Shown here: positions 1 through 8,544 of the stretch, piece by piece
Layout: every line of letters begins with the position of its first letter
How positions within the stretch are numbered: position 1 is the first letter of the stretch
Assembly: GCA_004020645.1 (NCBI GenBank)
Contig: SAQL01000014.1
Coordinates: 116,073 to 180,072, forward strand
Reading direction: 5' to 3'
Source: Mesorhizobium sp.
GTDB taxonomy: Bacteria; Pseudomonadota; Alphaproteobacteria; Rhizobiales; Rhizobiaceae
Length of the DNA: 64,000 nucleotides
Notes under the pieces: model-generated
Database searches by the model: none
Told to the model about the DNA's origin: nothing
Seen by the model: the letters and a program-made list of their open reading frames with translations, nothing else
Made by a program: the position numbers and the translations under genes

Positions 1-87
1 GCAATGGTCGCCTTCCTGCTGTCCGATGCGGGGATCAATATTTCCGGCCAGTCGCTCGGCGTCGACGGCAATGTCGAAACGCTTTGA
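1..87 (+). CDS. Short-chain dehydrogenase/reductase, C-terminal end only
   Basis: The window opens inside a gene. The last 28 codons read through a hydrophobic helix (AMVAFLLSDAG), then NISGQSLGVDGNVETL and a stop at 85-87. The pattern of a helix, then I-S/T-G-Q followed by G-V-D-G is the standard C-terminus of SDR oxidoreductases of the Rossmann type. The start lies outside the window, so substrate and length cannot be judged. It is followed 10 bases later by a hydroxyacid dehydrogenase gene on the same strand, so it probably belongs to the same catabolic operon. Confidence 0.75.
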   Translation, partial: AMVAFLLSDAGINISGQSLGVDGNVETL

Positions 88-97
88 GGAACCGACC

Positions 98-1045
98 ATG
101 ACGAAGGTAGCAATTATCGGCAGCGGGTTCATCGGACGGGCGTGGGCGATCAGTTTTGCCCGCGCCGGCCACGATGTGCGGATGTGGGACCAGTCGCCGG
201 CCGCGACCGAGGGTGCGCACGATTACATCGCCGGCGTTCTGGGCGACCTCGCTGCGAACGATCTGCTGCGGGGACAGGCAATCGACGTCGTGCTCGGTCG
301 CATTGCCGTCATTGCTGAGCTCGAAGAAGCTCTGGCCGATGCGGTCCATATCCAGGAGAACACGCCGGAAAACGTCGATGTGAAGCGCGAGGTGTTCTCT
401 CGCATCGATGCAATTGCCGCTCCGCAAGCGGTGATCGCCAGTTCCACCTCGGCGCTGTTGCCGTCGAAATTTACCGATCATCTGCAAAGGCGGCACCGCT
501 GCCTGGTCGTGCATCCGATCAATCCGCCCTATCTCATCCCGGCCGCGGAAGTCGTGCCGGCGCCATGGACGTCTTCCGAAACAATCGAAAGGACCCGTGC
601 CCTTCTCGTCGCCGCAGGCCACGCGCCGCTGGTGATGAAGCACGAACTCGACGGCTTCATCATGAACCGCCTGCAGGGCGCGCTGCTGGAGGAGGCTTTT
701 CGCCTTGTCGCCGACGGCTATGCCAGCGTCGAGGACGTCGATATCGGCATTCGCGACGGGCTGGCGCTGCGCTGGTCGTTCATGGGTCCGTTCGAAACGA
801 TCGACCTCAATGCGCCGGGCGGCGTGCGCGACTATGTCGAGCGCTATCAGTCGATCTATTCCAACATTTTTCCGCAGACGCTGCGCCGCGTCGACTGGGC
901 CGGCGAGGTCATCGAGACGGTAGAGGCCGACCGCCGCAAGCGGCTGCCGCGCGCAGAACTCGGCGAACGGCAGGTATGGCGCGACCGCCGGCTGATGGCG
1001 CTGGCGGCGCACAAGAAAAAATCGGATCAGGAGTTTGGAAGATGA
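98..1045 (+). CDS. 3-hydroxyacyl-CoA/L-gulonate dehydrogenase-type oxidoreductase (lambda-crystallin family)
   Basis: The protein has 315 residues. The N-terminus VAIIGSGFIGRAWA carries the GxGxxG dinucleotide-binding loop of the 3-hydroxyacyl-CoA dehydrogenase fold, and SSTSALLPS and HPINPPYLIP are the family's catalytic-domain motifs. The C-terminal LRWSFMGPFETIDLNAPGG is typical of the lambda-crystallin branch, which oxidises small 3-hydroxy acids such as L-gulonate or carnitine. I start it at ATG 98 because the Rossmann strand begins immediately there; an upstream in-frame extension to 26 lies inside the preceding gene. Its stop overlaps the next start by four bases (ATGA), so it is translationally coupled to the beta-keto acid cleavage enzyme, which would use its 3-keto product. 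The exact substrate is unknown. Confidence 0.85.
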   Translation: MTKVAIIGSGFIGRAWAISFARAGHDVRMWDQSPAATEGAHDYIAGVLGDLAANDLLRGQAIDVVLGRIAVIAELEEALADAVHIQENTPENVDVKREVFSRIDAIAAPQAVIASSTSALLPSKFTDHLQRRHRCLVVHPINPPYLIPAAEVVPAPWTSSETIERTRALLVAAGHAPLVMKHELDGFIMNRLQGALLEEAFRLVADGYASVEDVDIGIRDGLALRWSFMGPFETIDLNAPGGVRDYVERYQSIYSNIFPQTLRRVDWAGEVIETVEADRRKRLPRAELGERQVWRDRRLMALAAHKKKSDQEFGR

Positions 1046-2004
1046 CGGAAACAAGCCGCAAGCCCGGCGCCCAGCTGCCCAAAGGCAAAGTTATCATCAC
1101 CTGTGCGGTGACCGGGGCGATCCACACGCCGACCATGTCGCCCTATCTGCCGATCACCCCGGACCAGATCGCCGCCGAGGCGATCGCGGCAGCGGAGGCA
1201 GGTGCGGCGATCCTGCACCTGCATGCCCGCGACCCCGAGACCGGCAAGCCTGACCAGACGCCGGCGGCGTTCGCCCGCTTCCTGCCGCGCATCAAGCAGG
1301 CCACCAATGCCGCCATCAACATCACCACTGGCGGCAGTCCCTACATGAAGGTCGAGGAACGCGTGCGCCCGGCCGCCGAGTTCAAGCCTGAGGTCGCCTC
1401 GCTCAACATGGGCTCGATCAATTTCGGGCTCTATCACCTCGTCGACAAATACGAGACTTTCAAGTTCGACTGGGAAAAGCCGCATCTGGAAGCGACGCGC
1501 GACCTTGTCTTCCGCAACTCGTTCAAAGACATCGAATACATTCTTACGACCTGCTACGACAACGGCACGCGCTTCGAGTTCGAGTGCTACGACATTGCCC
1601 ATCTCTACAATCTCTCGCACTTCGCCGATCGCGGGCTGGTCAAGCCGCCGTTCTTCGTGCAGTCGGTGTTCGGTCTGCTTGGCGGCATAGGCACGCACCC
1701 CGAAGATGTCGCCCATATGAAGCGAACCGCCGACCGGCTGTTCGGCGACCAGTTCCGCTGGTCGGTGCTCGGTGCCGGCGCCAGCCAATTGCGGATCGCG
1801 GCCCAATCGGCAGCGCTTGGCGGAAACATCCGCGTCGGGCTCGAAGACAGTCTTTGGGCCGGCAAGGGTAAGCTTGCCAAATCGAACGCCGAGCAGGTGG
1901 TGCTTGCCCGCAAGATCATCGAGGGGCTTGGCATGGAGGTGGCGACGCCCGACGAGGCGCGCGAGATCCTGTCACTGAAGGGCGGCGACAAGGTCGCGTT
2001 CTGA
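1042..2004 (+). CDS. Beta-keto acid cleavage enzyme (BKACE, DUF849)
   Basis: This 320-residue protein belongs to the DUF849/BKACE family, TIM-barrel zinc enzymes that condense a beta-keto acid with acetyl-CoA and release acetoacetyl-CoA (or a related CoA ester) plus a shortened amine or acid. Visible hallmarks are the early strand VIITCAVTGA, the metal-binding HLHARDP motif near residue 52, and the distal region FRWSVLGAGASQ followed by GGNIRVGLEDS. The gene overlaps the preceding dehydrogenase by 4 bp, which fits a two-step route: oxidation of a 3-hydroxy acid to a 3-keto acid, then cleavage. The family has many substrates (3-dehydrocarnitine and 3-keto-5-aminohexanoate among them), so the precise one is not assigned. 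Confidence 0.9.
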   Translation: MTETSRKPGAQLPKGKVIITCAVTGAIHTPTMSPYLPITPDQIAAEAIAAAEAGAAILHLHARDPETGKPDQTPAAFARFLPRIKQATNAAINITTGGSPYMKVEERVRPAAEFKPEVASLNMGSINFGLYHLVDKYETFKFDWEKPHLEATRDLVFRNSFKDIEYILTTCYDNGTRFEFECYDIAHLYNLSHFADRGLVKPPFFVQSVFGLLGGIGTHPEDVAHMKRTADRLFGDQFRWSVLGAGASQLRIAAQSAALGGNIRVGLEDSLWAGKGKLAKSNAEQVVLARKIIEGLGMEVATPDEAREILSLKGGDKVAF

Positions 2005-2005
2005 G

Positions 2006-2395
2006 GCGGCTCGCGAGATCTGGGCCTACGACTATGACATCGCGACTGGTGCTGCCAGCAACCGGCGCACTTTCGTCCGCGTCGACACCAGCCGGGGCGG
2101 CGCTGCCGATGGGTCGACCGTCGATGCCGAAGGCTTCCTCTGGAATGCCCTCGTCTACGACGGCCGGCTGGTGCGTTATGCGCCACACGGCAGCGTTGAT
2201 CGCATCATCGACATGCCCATCAAGAAGATCACCAGCGTGATGTTCGGCGGACCGAAGCTCGACATCCTGTACGTGACCTCGATGGCAAAACCGCCGCTGC
2301 CGCGCTTCCCCGGCGATGGCGTCCTGCGCGGCAGCCTGTTCGCAATAACCGGCCTTGGCATCAAAGGCGTTGCGGAACCACGCTTCGCCGGATGA
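2006..2395 (+). pseudogene. SMP-30/gluconolactonase/regucalcin family, C-terminal remnant
   Basis: Directly after the BKACE stop, and in a different frame, about 130 codons read as the C-terminal half of an SMP-30 family lactonase: IWAYDYDIATG, VDTSRGGAADGSTVDAEG, LWNALVYDGRLVRYAPHG, SVMFGGPKLDILYVTSM, and the end GVAEPRFAG with a stop at 2393-2395. The D-G-S-x-x-D-A-E-G-x-L-W segment contains metal-binding positions of this six-bladed propeller. The N-terminal half, including the first metal ligand, is missing, and no good start exists before GTG 2171. I read it as the stump of a deleted lactonase gene whose left breakpoint falls at the end of the BKACE gene. Confidence 0.75.
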
Positions 2396-2492
2396 CGGCG
2401 GCTGCAAAAAGGGATAGAGGCGAATAAGGAAAACGAGCGCTCGCTCGATTTCTAGACGATGGCGGCCACCTCGCTTCGCTGAGAGTTTGTCC

Positions 2493-3704
2493 ATGAATTT
2501 CGACATTCCCGCCCGCACCGAAGATTACCGCGTCCGCATTGCCGACTTCGTCGAGCGCGAGATCCTGCCGCTCGAGGCCGACAAGATGTCTTATGACGCG
2601 CATGGAAATATCGCCTTGCCGCTGCTGGAGACGCTTCGCGCCAAGGCCCGGATGGCGGGCCTGTGGTGCCTGCAGCTCAAGCTGGAAAGCGGCGGCGCCG
2701 GTCTCGGCAAGATGGATATTGCGGTCTGCTATGAGGAGATGAACCGGTCGATCTTCGGGCCCGTGGTGTTCAATTCGGCAGCGCCCGACGATGGCAACAT
2801 GATGGTTCTGGAGGCGCTCGGCACGCCAGCGCAGCAGGAAAAATGGCTGAAGCCGATCGTCGAGGGCAAGGTGCGCTCGGCCTTTGCCATGACCGAACCG
2901 CACCCTGGCGGCGGCTCGGACCCTTCGATGATCATGACGCGTGCGGAGCGGCGCGGCGACAAATATGTCGTGACCGGCCGCAAATGGTTCATCACCGGCG
3001 CGGAGGAGGCCAGCCATTTCATTCTGATCGCGCGAACCTCGGACGACCCGCGCCATGGTCTGTCGGCTCTGATGTTCCACAAGGACCAGCCGGGCTGGCG
3101 CATCATGCGCCGCATCGAGATCATGGGCCCGGAGGAGCATGGCGGGCATTGCGAGTTGGAATTCGATGGGCTCGAAATCTCTGTCGAAGACATGCTGGTT
3201 GGCGAGGGCAGGGGCATGAAGGTGACGCAGGTGCGACTCGGCCCGGCGCGGCTTACCCACTGCATGCGCTGGCTTGGATTGTCCAAGCGCTGCGTCGAGA
3301 TCGCGCGCGCCTATGCTGCCGAGCGCTATGGTTTCGGCCAGCGCCTTGCCGATCGCGAAAGCGTCCAGCTGAAGCTCGGCGACCTCGCCATGCGCATCGA
3401 GATCGGCCGCCTACTGGTGATGAAGGCTGCGTGGGAGTTGGACCGCGGCGGCTTTGCCCGCAAGGAAGTGTCGATGGCCAAGGTCCAGGTCGCCAACGTG
3501 CTGCATGACGCGGCCGATGTCGCGATCCAGATCAATGGCGCGCGGGGCTATTCCAAGGACACGGTGCTCGAATGGATCTACCGCTATGCGCGCCAGGCGC
3601 GGCTGGTCGACGGTGCCGATGAGGTCCACAAGATGGTGCTGAACCGTTTTCTCGACGAGGAAGAGAGCGGCTTCTGGCGCTGGACCGTCGAAGGCGAGGC
3701 ATAA
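2493..3704 (+). CDS. Acyl-CoA dehydrogenase, ACAD10/11-like
   Basis: A flavoprotein of 403 residues with standard acyl-CoA dehydrogenase architecture: N-terminal helical domain, central FAD-binding strand (FAMTEPHPGGGSDPSMI), and C-terminal helical domain ending in QINGARGYSKDT then YRYARQARLVDGADEVHK. The last motif is typical of the ACAD10/11 branch. ATG 2493 is preferred to the in-frame TTG 2487. The gene is followed within 30 bp by an APH-type kinase. This pairing is known from LvaC/LvaA of Pseudomonas levulinate catabolism and from mammalian ACAD10/11, where a 4-hydroxyacyl-CoA is phosphorylated and then dephosphorylated and rearranged. I infer the same kind of chemistry here. Confidence 0.88.
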   Translation: MNFDIPARTEDYRVRIADFVEREILPLEADKMSYDAHGNIALPLLETLRAKARMAGLWCLQLKLESGGAGLGKMDIAVCYEEMNRSIFGPVVFNSAAPDDGNMMVLEALGTPAQQEKWLKPIVEGKVRSAFAMTEPHPGGGSDPSMIMTRAERRGDKYVVTGRKWFITGAEEASHFILIARTSDDPRHGLSALMFHKDQPGWRIMRRIEIMGPEEHGGHCELEFDGLEISVEDMLVGEGRGMKVTQVRLGPARLTHCMRWLGLSKRCVEIARAYAAERYGFGQRLADRESVQLKLGDLAMRIEIGRLLVMKAAWELDRGGFARKEVSMAKVQVANVLHDAADVAIQINGARGYSKDTVLEWIYRYARQARLVDGADEVHKMVLNRFLDEEESGFWRWTVEGEA

Positions 3705-3734
3705 GCGACGCGGGTGGCATCTCAGGAGGAAAAG

Positions 3735-4766
3735 ATGCCGTTGAATGCGGACTTCGATCCTGCGGCGTTGAAGGGCTTTCTCGCGAACCGCTTCGGCGAT
3801 GCCGCAATGACGCTCGAGCGGATCGGCGGCGGGCAGTCCAACCCCACCTACTTCGTCGACTATGGTGCGCATCGCATGGTGCTGCGCAAGAAGCCGGCCG
3901 GGCCGATCCTGCGCGGGGCGCATGCCGTCGACCGCGAATTCCGCGTGCTTGAGGCGCTCGCACCGACCAACGTCCCGGCGCCGCGGCCGGTGCTTTATCA
4001 CGACGGCGCCGAGCCGCTCGGCACGCCGTTCTACCTGATGCAGCGGCTGGATGGTCGCGTCTTCCACGACTGTTCGCTGCCTGGCCTCGTCCCCGCGGAA
4101 CGACGCGCCATCTATTTCGGCATGGCCGAAGCGATGGCCAAACTGCATGCTGTCCGTCCCGACGAGGTCGGTCTCGGCGATTACGGCCGGCCCGGCAACT
4201 ATTTCGAGCGCCAGATTGGCCGCTGGACCAAGCAGCTCCGGGAATCGCCGAGCGACAGAATTCCGGCACTCGAAGCGATCGCCGACTGGTTGCCGCAGCA
4301 TGTGCCCGCGGATGATGGGCGCGTGTCGATCGCCCATGGCGATTTCCGCCTCGGAAATCTGCTGTTCCATCCCGGCAAGCCGGAGGTGATCGGCATTCTC
4401 GATTGGGAGCTGTCGACGATCGGCCATCCGCTCGCCGATCTCGGCTTTTGCTCGATGACCTGGCATTCGACCCCGGACGAATATGGCGGCATCCTCGGCC
4501 TCGATCATGCCGCCCTCGGCATCCCCAGCCAGCGCGAATTCCTCGACCATTATTTCGCGCATGCCGTACCCACTGCGCCCCTGGAACGCTTCCATCTGGT
4601 TTTTTCGCTGTTTCGTTTCGCGGTGATCTTCGTTGGCATCGCCGACCGGGCGCGGGCAGGCAGCGCTGCGTCGGCCGATGCCGCCAGCAAGTGGCCTCTC
4701 GCCGGTCGCTTTGCCGCACGTGCTCAAGAGATCATCCAAGGAGCGAGACCGTGGAGTGGCTCCTGA
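3735..4766 (+). CDS. APH-family phosphotransferase (LvaA/ACAD10-kinase-like)
   Basis: The 343-residue protein has the aminoglycoside/choline kinase fold. The catalytic loop HGDFRLGNLLFHP and the metal-binding ILDWELSTIGHPLADLG are intact. ATG 3735 is chosen because a perfect Shine-Dalgarno (AGGAGGA, 3724-3730) sits five bases upstream; the longer frame from GTG 3714 would include that site. It lies directly downstream of the acyl-CoA dehydrogenase gene and is probably co-transcribed. Homologues encoded beside or fused to such dehydrogenases phosphorylate the hydroxyl of 4-hydroxyacyl-CoA rather than antibiotics, so a resistance function is unlikely. Its end faces the convergent sarcosine oxidase operon. 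Confidence 0.87.
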   Translation: MPLNADFDPAALKGFLANRFGDAAMTLERIGGGQSNPTYFVDYGAHRMVLRKKPAGPILRGAHAVDREFRVLEALAPTNVPAPRPVLYHDGAEPLGTPFYLMQRLDGRVFHDCSLPGLVPAERRAIYFGMAEAMAKLHAVRPDEVGLGDYGRPGNYFERQIGRWTKQLRESPSDRIPALEAIADWLPQHVPADDGRVSIAHGDFRLGNLLFHPGKPEVIGILDWELSTIGHPLADLGFCSMTWHSTPDEYGGILGLDHAALGIPSQREFLDHYFAHAVPTAPLERFHLVFSLFRFAVIFVGIADRARAGSAASADAASKWPLAGRFAARAQEIIQGARPWSGS

Positions 4767-4793
4767 GGGGAGCGTTCGCGCCTGGTCCTTTCC

Positions 4794-5291
4794 CTACCCG
4801 GCGGCGTCAGCAATCCAGTCCGAGAGGCTTCGCGAAAAACTTCGCGGCACGATGAGTTCGCACGCGGTCTCGCCGGTGCGCAGGAAAAGCACGGGCACAT
4901 GGTGCAAGGATGTCAGCACGGCGCGGCCCGGGGCGGCCGCTGGCGCGCGCCAGTCGACGGTGATGCATTTGGAGAGGACCCGCGCGATGTCGGCCCCAGC
5001 CATTCTCAAACGCACGCGGCCCTCACCGAGAGAAACAGAACAGCCGAGATCCGGGTCGACGCCAAGCGAAGGTGCTTGCGCGCCGTCGTCTAGAGCCAGC
5101 CAGAGACGGCGAGGTGCAACGCGGATGACGAGGAGACCGTTGTGGCGAACCGTCTCTCCGACCAAGGCAGGAAGTTTCGTGCCGAGCGACGCCGTGACGC
5201 TCTTTTCGAATTGCCCCAGCGTGCCGTCCCAGCCCTCGATCTCGATGAGCGGGCAATCGGCCACGGACAGGCTGAAATCCGGGCTAGCCAT
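4794..5291 (-). CDS. soxG: Sarcosine oxidase gamma subunit
   Basis: This 165-residue protein is the last gene of the four-subunit sarcosine oxidase operon. It has the diffuse SoxG pattern: LSVADCPLIEIEGW near the N-terminus, APRRLWLAL in the middle, and a late segment CITVDWRAP then SLHHVPVLFLRTG before the SRSLSDWI helix. SoxG belongs to the folate-binding YgfZ/GcvT-like superfamily and is a structural subunit of the alpha-beta-gamma-delta complex. The start at 5291 overlaps the soxA stop by eight bases, consistent with translational coupling. An upstream in-frame extension to 5342 would run far into soxA and is rejected. Confidence 0.88.
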   Translation of the reverse strand: MASPDFSLSVADCPLIEIEGWDGTLGQFEKSVTASLGTKLPALVGETVRHNGLLVIRVAPRRLWLALDDGAQAPSLGVDPDLGCSVSLGEGRVRLRMAGADIARVLSKCITVDWRAPAAAPGRAVLTSLHHVPVLFLRTGETACELIVPRSFSRSLSDWIADAAG

Positions 5292-8238
5292 GCAGTCGCT
5301 CCCCCTGCGGATCGAGGAATACCGGCGAGACGATGCGGGCACGCACCGTTTCGGCTTTCATCGGATAGACGGCCACGACCTCGCTTCCCTCGCTAGCGAC
5401 ATCGCCGGCAAGCAAGGCCAGCCCGACATAGTGGTCGCGTTCGGGGCTGAAGGTGACGGAAGTCACGCGGCCGCGCCCGTGGCCGTAAGGTTTCTCGCCC
5501 GGCAGAAACAGGATGGCGCCACCGCGAAGGCGTTTTCCCTCCTCGAGGCATTCCAGTCCGACCAGGCGCTGCCGGTCGAGCGCCTGGAAGGCGGGGCGCC
5601 GTCGCAGCACGTCGCCGACGAAGCCGGTACGCTTGCCGGCCATGCGGCCGAGGCCAAGATCGTCGAGCGTCGTGCGCCCATCGATTTCAGGTCCGGCGAC
5701 ATGGCCCTTTTCGACGCGCAGCGCGCCGAGCGCCTCGACGCCGTAAGGTTTCAGGCCGAGCGGCCTGCCTGCTTCGAGCAGGCGGCCCCAGAGCTGTTCA
5801 CCGGCAGTTGCGCCGACATAGATTTCGTAGGCGCGCTCGCCGGAATAACTGAGGCGCAGGATGCGGAGCGCATGGCCCTCCCATTCGCTTTCGAGCAATC
5901 CCATATGCGCAAGTGCTGCATCGGAAACATCGAGAGCGGGAAATACCGCACTCAGAATTGCCCGGCTTTTCGGTCCGGCAACCGACATCGCCGCCCATTC
6001 ATCGCTCACCGAGGTCACGGCGACGCGCAAATCCGGCCAGGCCGTATCGAGCAGGAATTCAAGACGCGACAGCACGTCGGCGGCCTTGGCAGTCGAGGTG
6101 GTCATGAAGAACCGGTTCTCGGCCAGCCGCGTCGTGGTGCCGTCGTCGAAGACGATGCCATCGTCGCGCAGCATGACGCCGTAGCGCGCACGGCCAACCG
6201 GCAGTTTGGCAAAACCGTTGGCGTAGATGCGGTCGAGGAAAATCGCGGCATCCGGGCCCTGGACGTCGATCTTGCCGAGGGTGGAGATGTCCATCAGACC
6301 TGCGGCCTGACGCACATTCCGCATTTCGGCGACATAGGCTTCGTTCACGTCACTTCCGGATTGCCTGTAGAAATAGGGCCGCATCCAGAGCCCGACCTCC
6401 AGCATCTCGGCGCCGTTCGCCATGTGCCAGTCGTGCATCGGCGTGCGGCGGATCGGCTTGAAATGATGGCCGATGGCGCGTCCGGCAAGCGCACCGATGG
6501 CGACCGGCGTGTAGGGCGGTCGAAAGGTGGTGGCGCCGGTCTCGGGGATCGTTGCGTTGCGTAAGGCCGCCATCGCGGCAAGAGCCGCAAAATTGCTGGT
6601 CTTGCCCTGGTCGGTGCCCATGCCGAGCGTGGTGTAGCGCTTCAGGTGCTCGACCGATTCATAGCCCTCGCGATGGGCGAGCTCGACATCCCCGGTCGTC
6701 ACGTCCATCTGGAAATCGACGAAGGCCTTTCCACGGCCAGCGGGCAGGACCTCGTAAAGTGGGGCCGCGGCGGTCTCGCCGAGATCGAGTTTCGACGGGG
6801 AGGGCGCTGGCGCCGATTTGCCGCAGAACGATGCCGCATCGGTACCGGCGCGATGACCGTCCCCGATGGCATCGGCGGTCGAATAAGTTCCCATCATCGA
6901 GCCGGCGCCGAACCGGTCCGCCGGAAACGCGCCCGGCACGAAGCCGCCAATGTCGTCGCGATATTGAGGTTTGACGCCAACATGCGAGGTGAGATGCACG
7001 GTTGGCGACCAGCCGCCGGACACGCAGACCAGGTCGCAGGCCGTTTCCGATTGGCCGTCCGGCCCGTTGAGCGTTGCACGCCTGACGGCATGGCCGCCGC
7101 GCACGTCGACGATGCGCGTTGCGGCCCGCACCGCTACGCCGAGCCGTGCGGCTTCTGCGGCAAGTGCTGCGGACGACGCTGCGCGCAGATCGGCAACCGT
7201 CACCTCTGCGCCGGCATCGGCAAGATCGAAAGCGGTGCGCCAGGCGGCGTCATTGTTGGTGGCGACGATGATTTTTTTGCCGGGCAGGACGGCGAAGCGG
7301 TTGAGATAGGTCCGGGCGGCCGAGGCAAGCATGACGCCGGGCCGGTCGTTGTTCGAGAATACCATCGGTCGCTCGATGGCGCCGGTGGCGAAAACGATCG
7401 AGCGGGCGCGAAGCATGGTGAATGTCTGCCGCGCTTCGCCAGCCGGCTGCGGATTGGTTGGGTCGCGTTGCTCGACCAGTCCGATGACATTGCCGTCATA
7501 GCTACCGAAAGCGGTTGTCCGCTTCATCAGAGTGACGGGTTTGGAGCTCTCCAGCTCGGCCACGGCCTGTCTCAACCATGCGGCCGCTGCGCTGTCGGAC
7601 GGCTCCGCCAGAAGCTGGCCGCCGAGCAGGAAATCCTGTTCGATCAGCGCCACCCGCGCGCCGGCCGCTGCGGCGGCACGCGCCGCCGACAATCCTGCCG
7701 GGCCGCCGCCGATGATTGCGACATCGGCAAAGGCGTGACTGATGTCGTAGCGGTCGAGATCAGGGTCGGTGCCGGCTCTGCCCAGCCCGGCCGCCTTGCG
7801 GATAAACTGCTCGTAGAACATCCAGGCGCGGCGCGTCGGGCCCATGAAGGTCTTGTAGTAGAAGCCAGCGGAAAGGAACGGCGCCAACAGGCCGTTGGCG
7901 CTTTGCACGTCAAAGGCAAGCGAAGGCCAGCGGTTCTGGCTCTCCGCCACCATGCCGTCTTCGAGTTCCAGCGTCGTCGCCGGCAGGTTCGGCTCGCGCC
8001 TGCCTGCGGTTCCGAGCGTAACCAAAGCGTTCGGCTCCTCCGGCCCGGCGGAAAAAATGCCGCGCGGACGATGATATTTGAAGCTGCGCCCGACCAGGGT
8101 AACGCCGTTGGCGAGCAGCGCGGATGCGAGCGTGTCGCCGCGATATCCAGCCAGTTCGCGGCCGTCGAAGGTAAACTCGACCGGCTGCTCGCGGTCGATA
8201 CGGCCATCCATCGACAACCGCTTGTGGTTCGAACTCAT
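5284..8238 (-). CDS. soxA: Sarcosine oxidase alpha subunit
   Basis: The protein has 984 residues, the normal SoxA size. An N-terminal ferredoxin-like domain (EFTFDGRELAGYRGDTLAS) is followed by a dinucleotide-binding domain with VAIIGGGPAGLSAARA near residue 135, and the C-terminal 380 residues form a GcvT-type tetrahydrofolate domain (MHDWHMANGAEM, MDISTLGKIDVQGPDA, YEIYV). In the complex it binds NAD and the folate that accepts the methyl carbon as 5,10-methylene-THF while sarcosine becomes glycine. The start at 8238 overlaps the soxD stop (ATGA) and is followed by SSNHKRLSMDGR; the upstream in-frame extension only translates the soxD 3' end. Confidence 0.93.
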   Translation of the reverse strand: MSSNHKRLSMDGRIDREQPVEFTFDGRELAGYRGDTLASALLANGVTLVGRSFKYHRPRGIFSAGPEEPNALVTLGTAGRREPNLPATTLELEDGMVAESQNRWPSLAFDVQSANGLLAPFLSAGFYYKTFMGPTRRAWMFYEQFIRKAAGLGRAGTDPDLDRYDISHAFADVAIIGGGPAGLSAARAAAAAGARVALIEQDFLLGGQLLAEPSDSAAAAWLRQAVAELESSKPVTLMKRTTAFGSYDGNVIGLVEQRDPTNPQPAGEARQTFTMLRARSIVFATGAIERPMVFSNNDRPGVMLASAARTYLNRFAVLPGKKIIVATNNDAAWRTAFDLADAGAEVTVADLRAASSAALAAEAARLGVAVRAATRIVDVRGGHAVRRATLNGPDGQSETACDLVCVSGGWSPTVHLTSHVGVKPQYRDDIGGFVPGAFPADRFGAGSMMGTYSTADAIGDGHRAGTDAASFCGKSAPAPSPSKLDLGETAAAPLYEVLPAGRGKAFVDFQMDVTTGDVELAHREGYESVEHLKRYTTLGMGTDQGKTSNFAALAAMAALRNATIPETGATTFRPPYTPVAIGALAGRAIGHHFKPIRRTPMHDWHMANGAEMLEVGLWMRPYFYRQSGSDVNEAYVAEMRNVRQAAGLMDISTLGKIDVQGPDAAIFLDRIYANGFAKLPVGRARYGVMLRDDGIVFDDGTTTRLAENRFFMTTSTAKAADVLSRLEFLLDTAWPDLRVAVTSVSDEWAAMSVAGPKSRAILSAVFPALDVSDAALAHMGLLESEWEGHALRILRLSYSGERAYEIYVGATAGEQLWGRLLEAGRPLGLKPYGVEALGALRVEKGHVAGPEIDGRTTLDDLGLGRMAGKRTGFVGDVLRRRPAFQALDRQRLVGLECLEEGKRLRGGAILFLPGEKPYGHGRGRVTSVTFSPERDHYVGLALLAGDVASEGSEVVAVYPMKAETVRARIVSPVFLDPQGERLHG

Positions 8239-8531
8239 GCTGGTGATTTCCTGGCCGGCAATTTCCTGGCCGATAATTTCCTGGCGAGATCGACGGATGC
8301 GATGGCGTGGTTGCGCGTGTCGCGTTCGACCACCAGCCATTGGCGGCAACCGGTCACGTGCTGCCAGAACTCGCGGTGCAGGCCCGCCGGATTTGTCCTG
8401 ACATAGACGTAACGGTACCAGGCCTCCGGATCGGGATCGTCGTGGGCCGGGCGCGTGACGGAAGCATCACCACCGTAGCGGAACTCGTCATGGTCGCGCG
8501 GACCGCAGCAGGGGCATTCGATGCGCAGCAT
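8235..8531 (-). CDS. soxD: Sarcosine oxidase delta subunit, with a repeat-expanded tail
   Basis: This 98-residue protein is the zinc-binding small subunit. The N-terminal CPCCGPRDHDEF carries the cysteine cluster, and the centre WYRYVYVRTNPAGLHREFWQH, continuing into TGCRQW, is diagnostic of SoxD. The C-terminus ends in three nearly identical pentads (ARKLS, ARKLP, ARKSP), encoded by a 15-bp tandem repeat at 8245-8289. The repeat preserves the frame and places the stop so that it overlaps soxA by four bases. The subunit normally stabilises the SoxA-SoxB interface. Whether the lysine-rich tail affects assembly is unknown. Confidence 0.92.
   Translation of the reverse strand: MLRIECPCCGPRDHDEFRYGGDASVTRPAHDDPDPEAWYRYVYVRTNPAGLHREFWQHVTGCRQWLVVERDTRNHAIASVDLARKLSARKLPARKSPA
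8245..8289. repeat. Three 15-bp tandem units at the soxD 3' end
   Basis: On the plus strand three units follow each other: GATTTCCTGGCCGGC, AATTTCCTGGCCGAT, AATTTCCTGGCGAGA. They differ at a few positions only and encode the ARK-x-x pentads at the SoxD C-terminus. Because the unit length is a multiple of three, copy-number change by slippage would add or remove five residues without breaking the soxD/soxA overlap. Confidence 0.9.
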
Positions 8532-8544
8532 TGTCTTGCGCCTC

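Noticed and set aside
35..1054. Long minus-strand frame antisense to the hydroxyacid dehydrogenase
   Set aside because: Arg/Asp-rich composition without domain motifs; it mirrors codon bias of the real plus-strand gene.
3735..4766. Aminoglycoside resistance gene
   Set aside because: The APH fold is paired with an acyl-CoA dehydrogenase as in LvaA/LvaC, so a catabolic kinase is the better reading.
4633..8406. Two plus-strand frames of 643 and 586 codons
   Set aside because: They are antisense shadows of soxG/soxA; no motif, no ribosome-binding site, and composition typical of reversed GC-rich genes.
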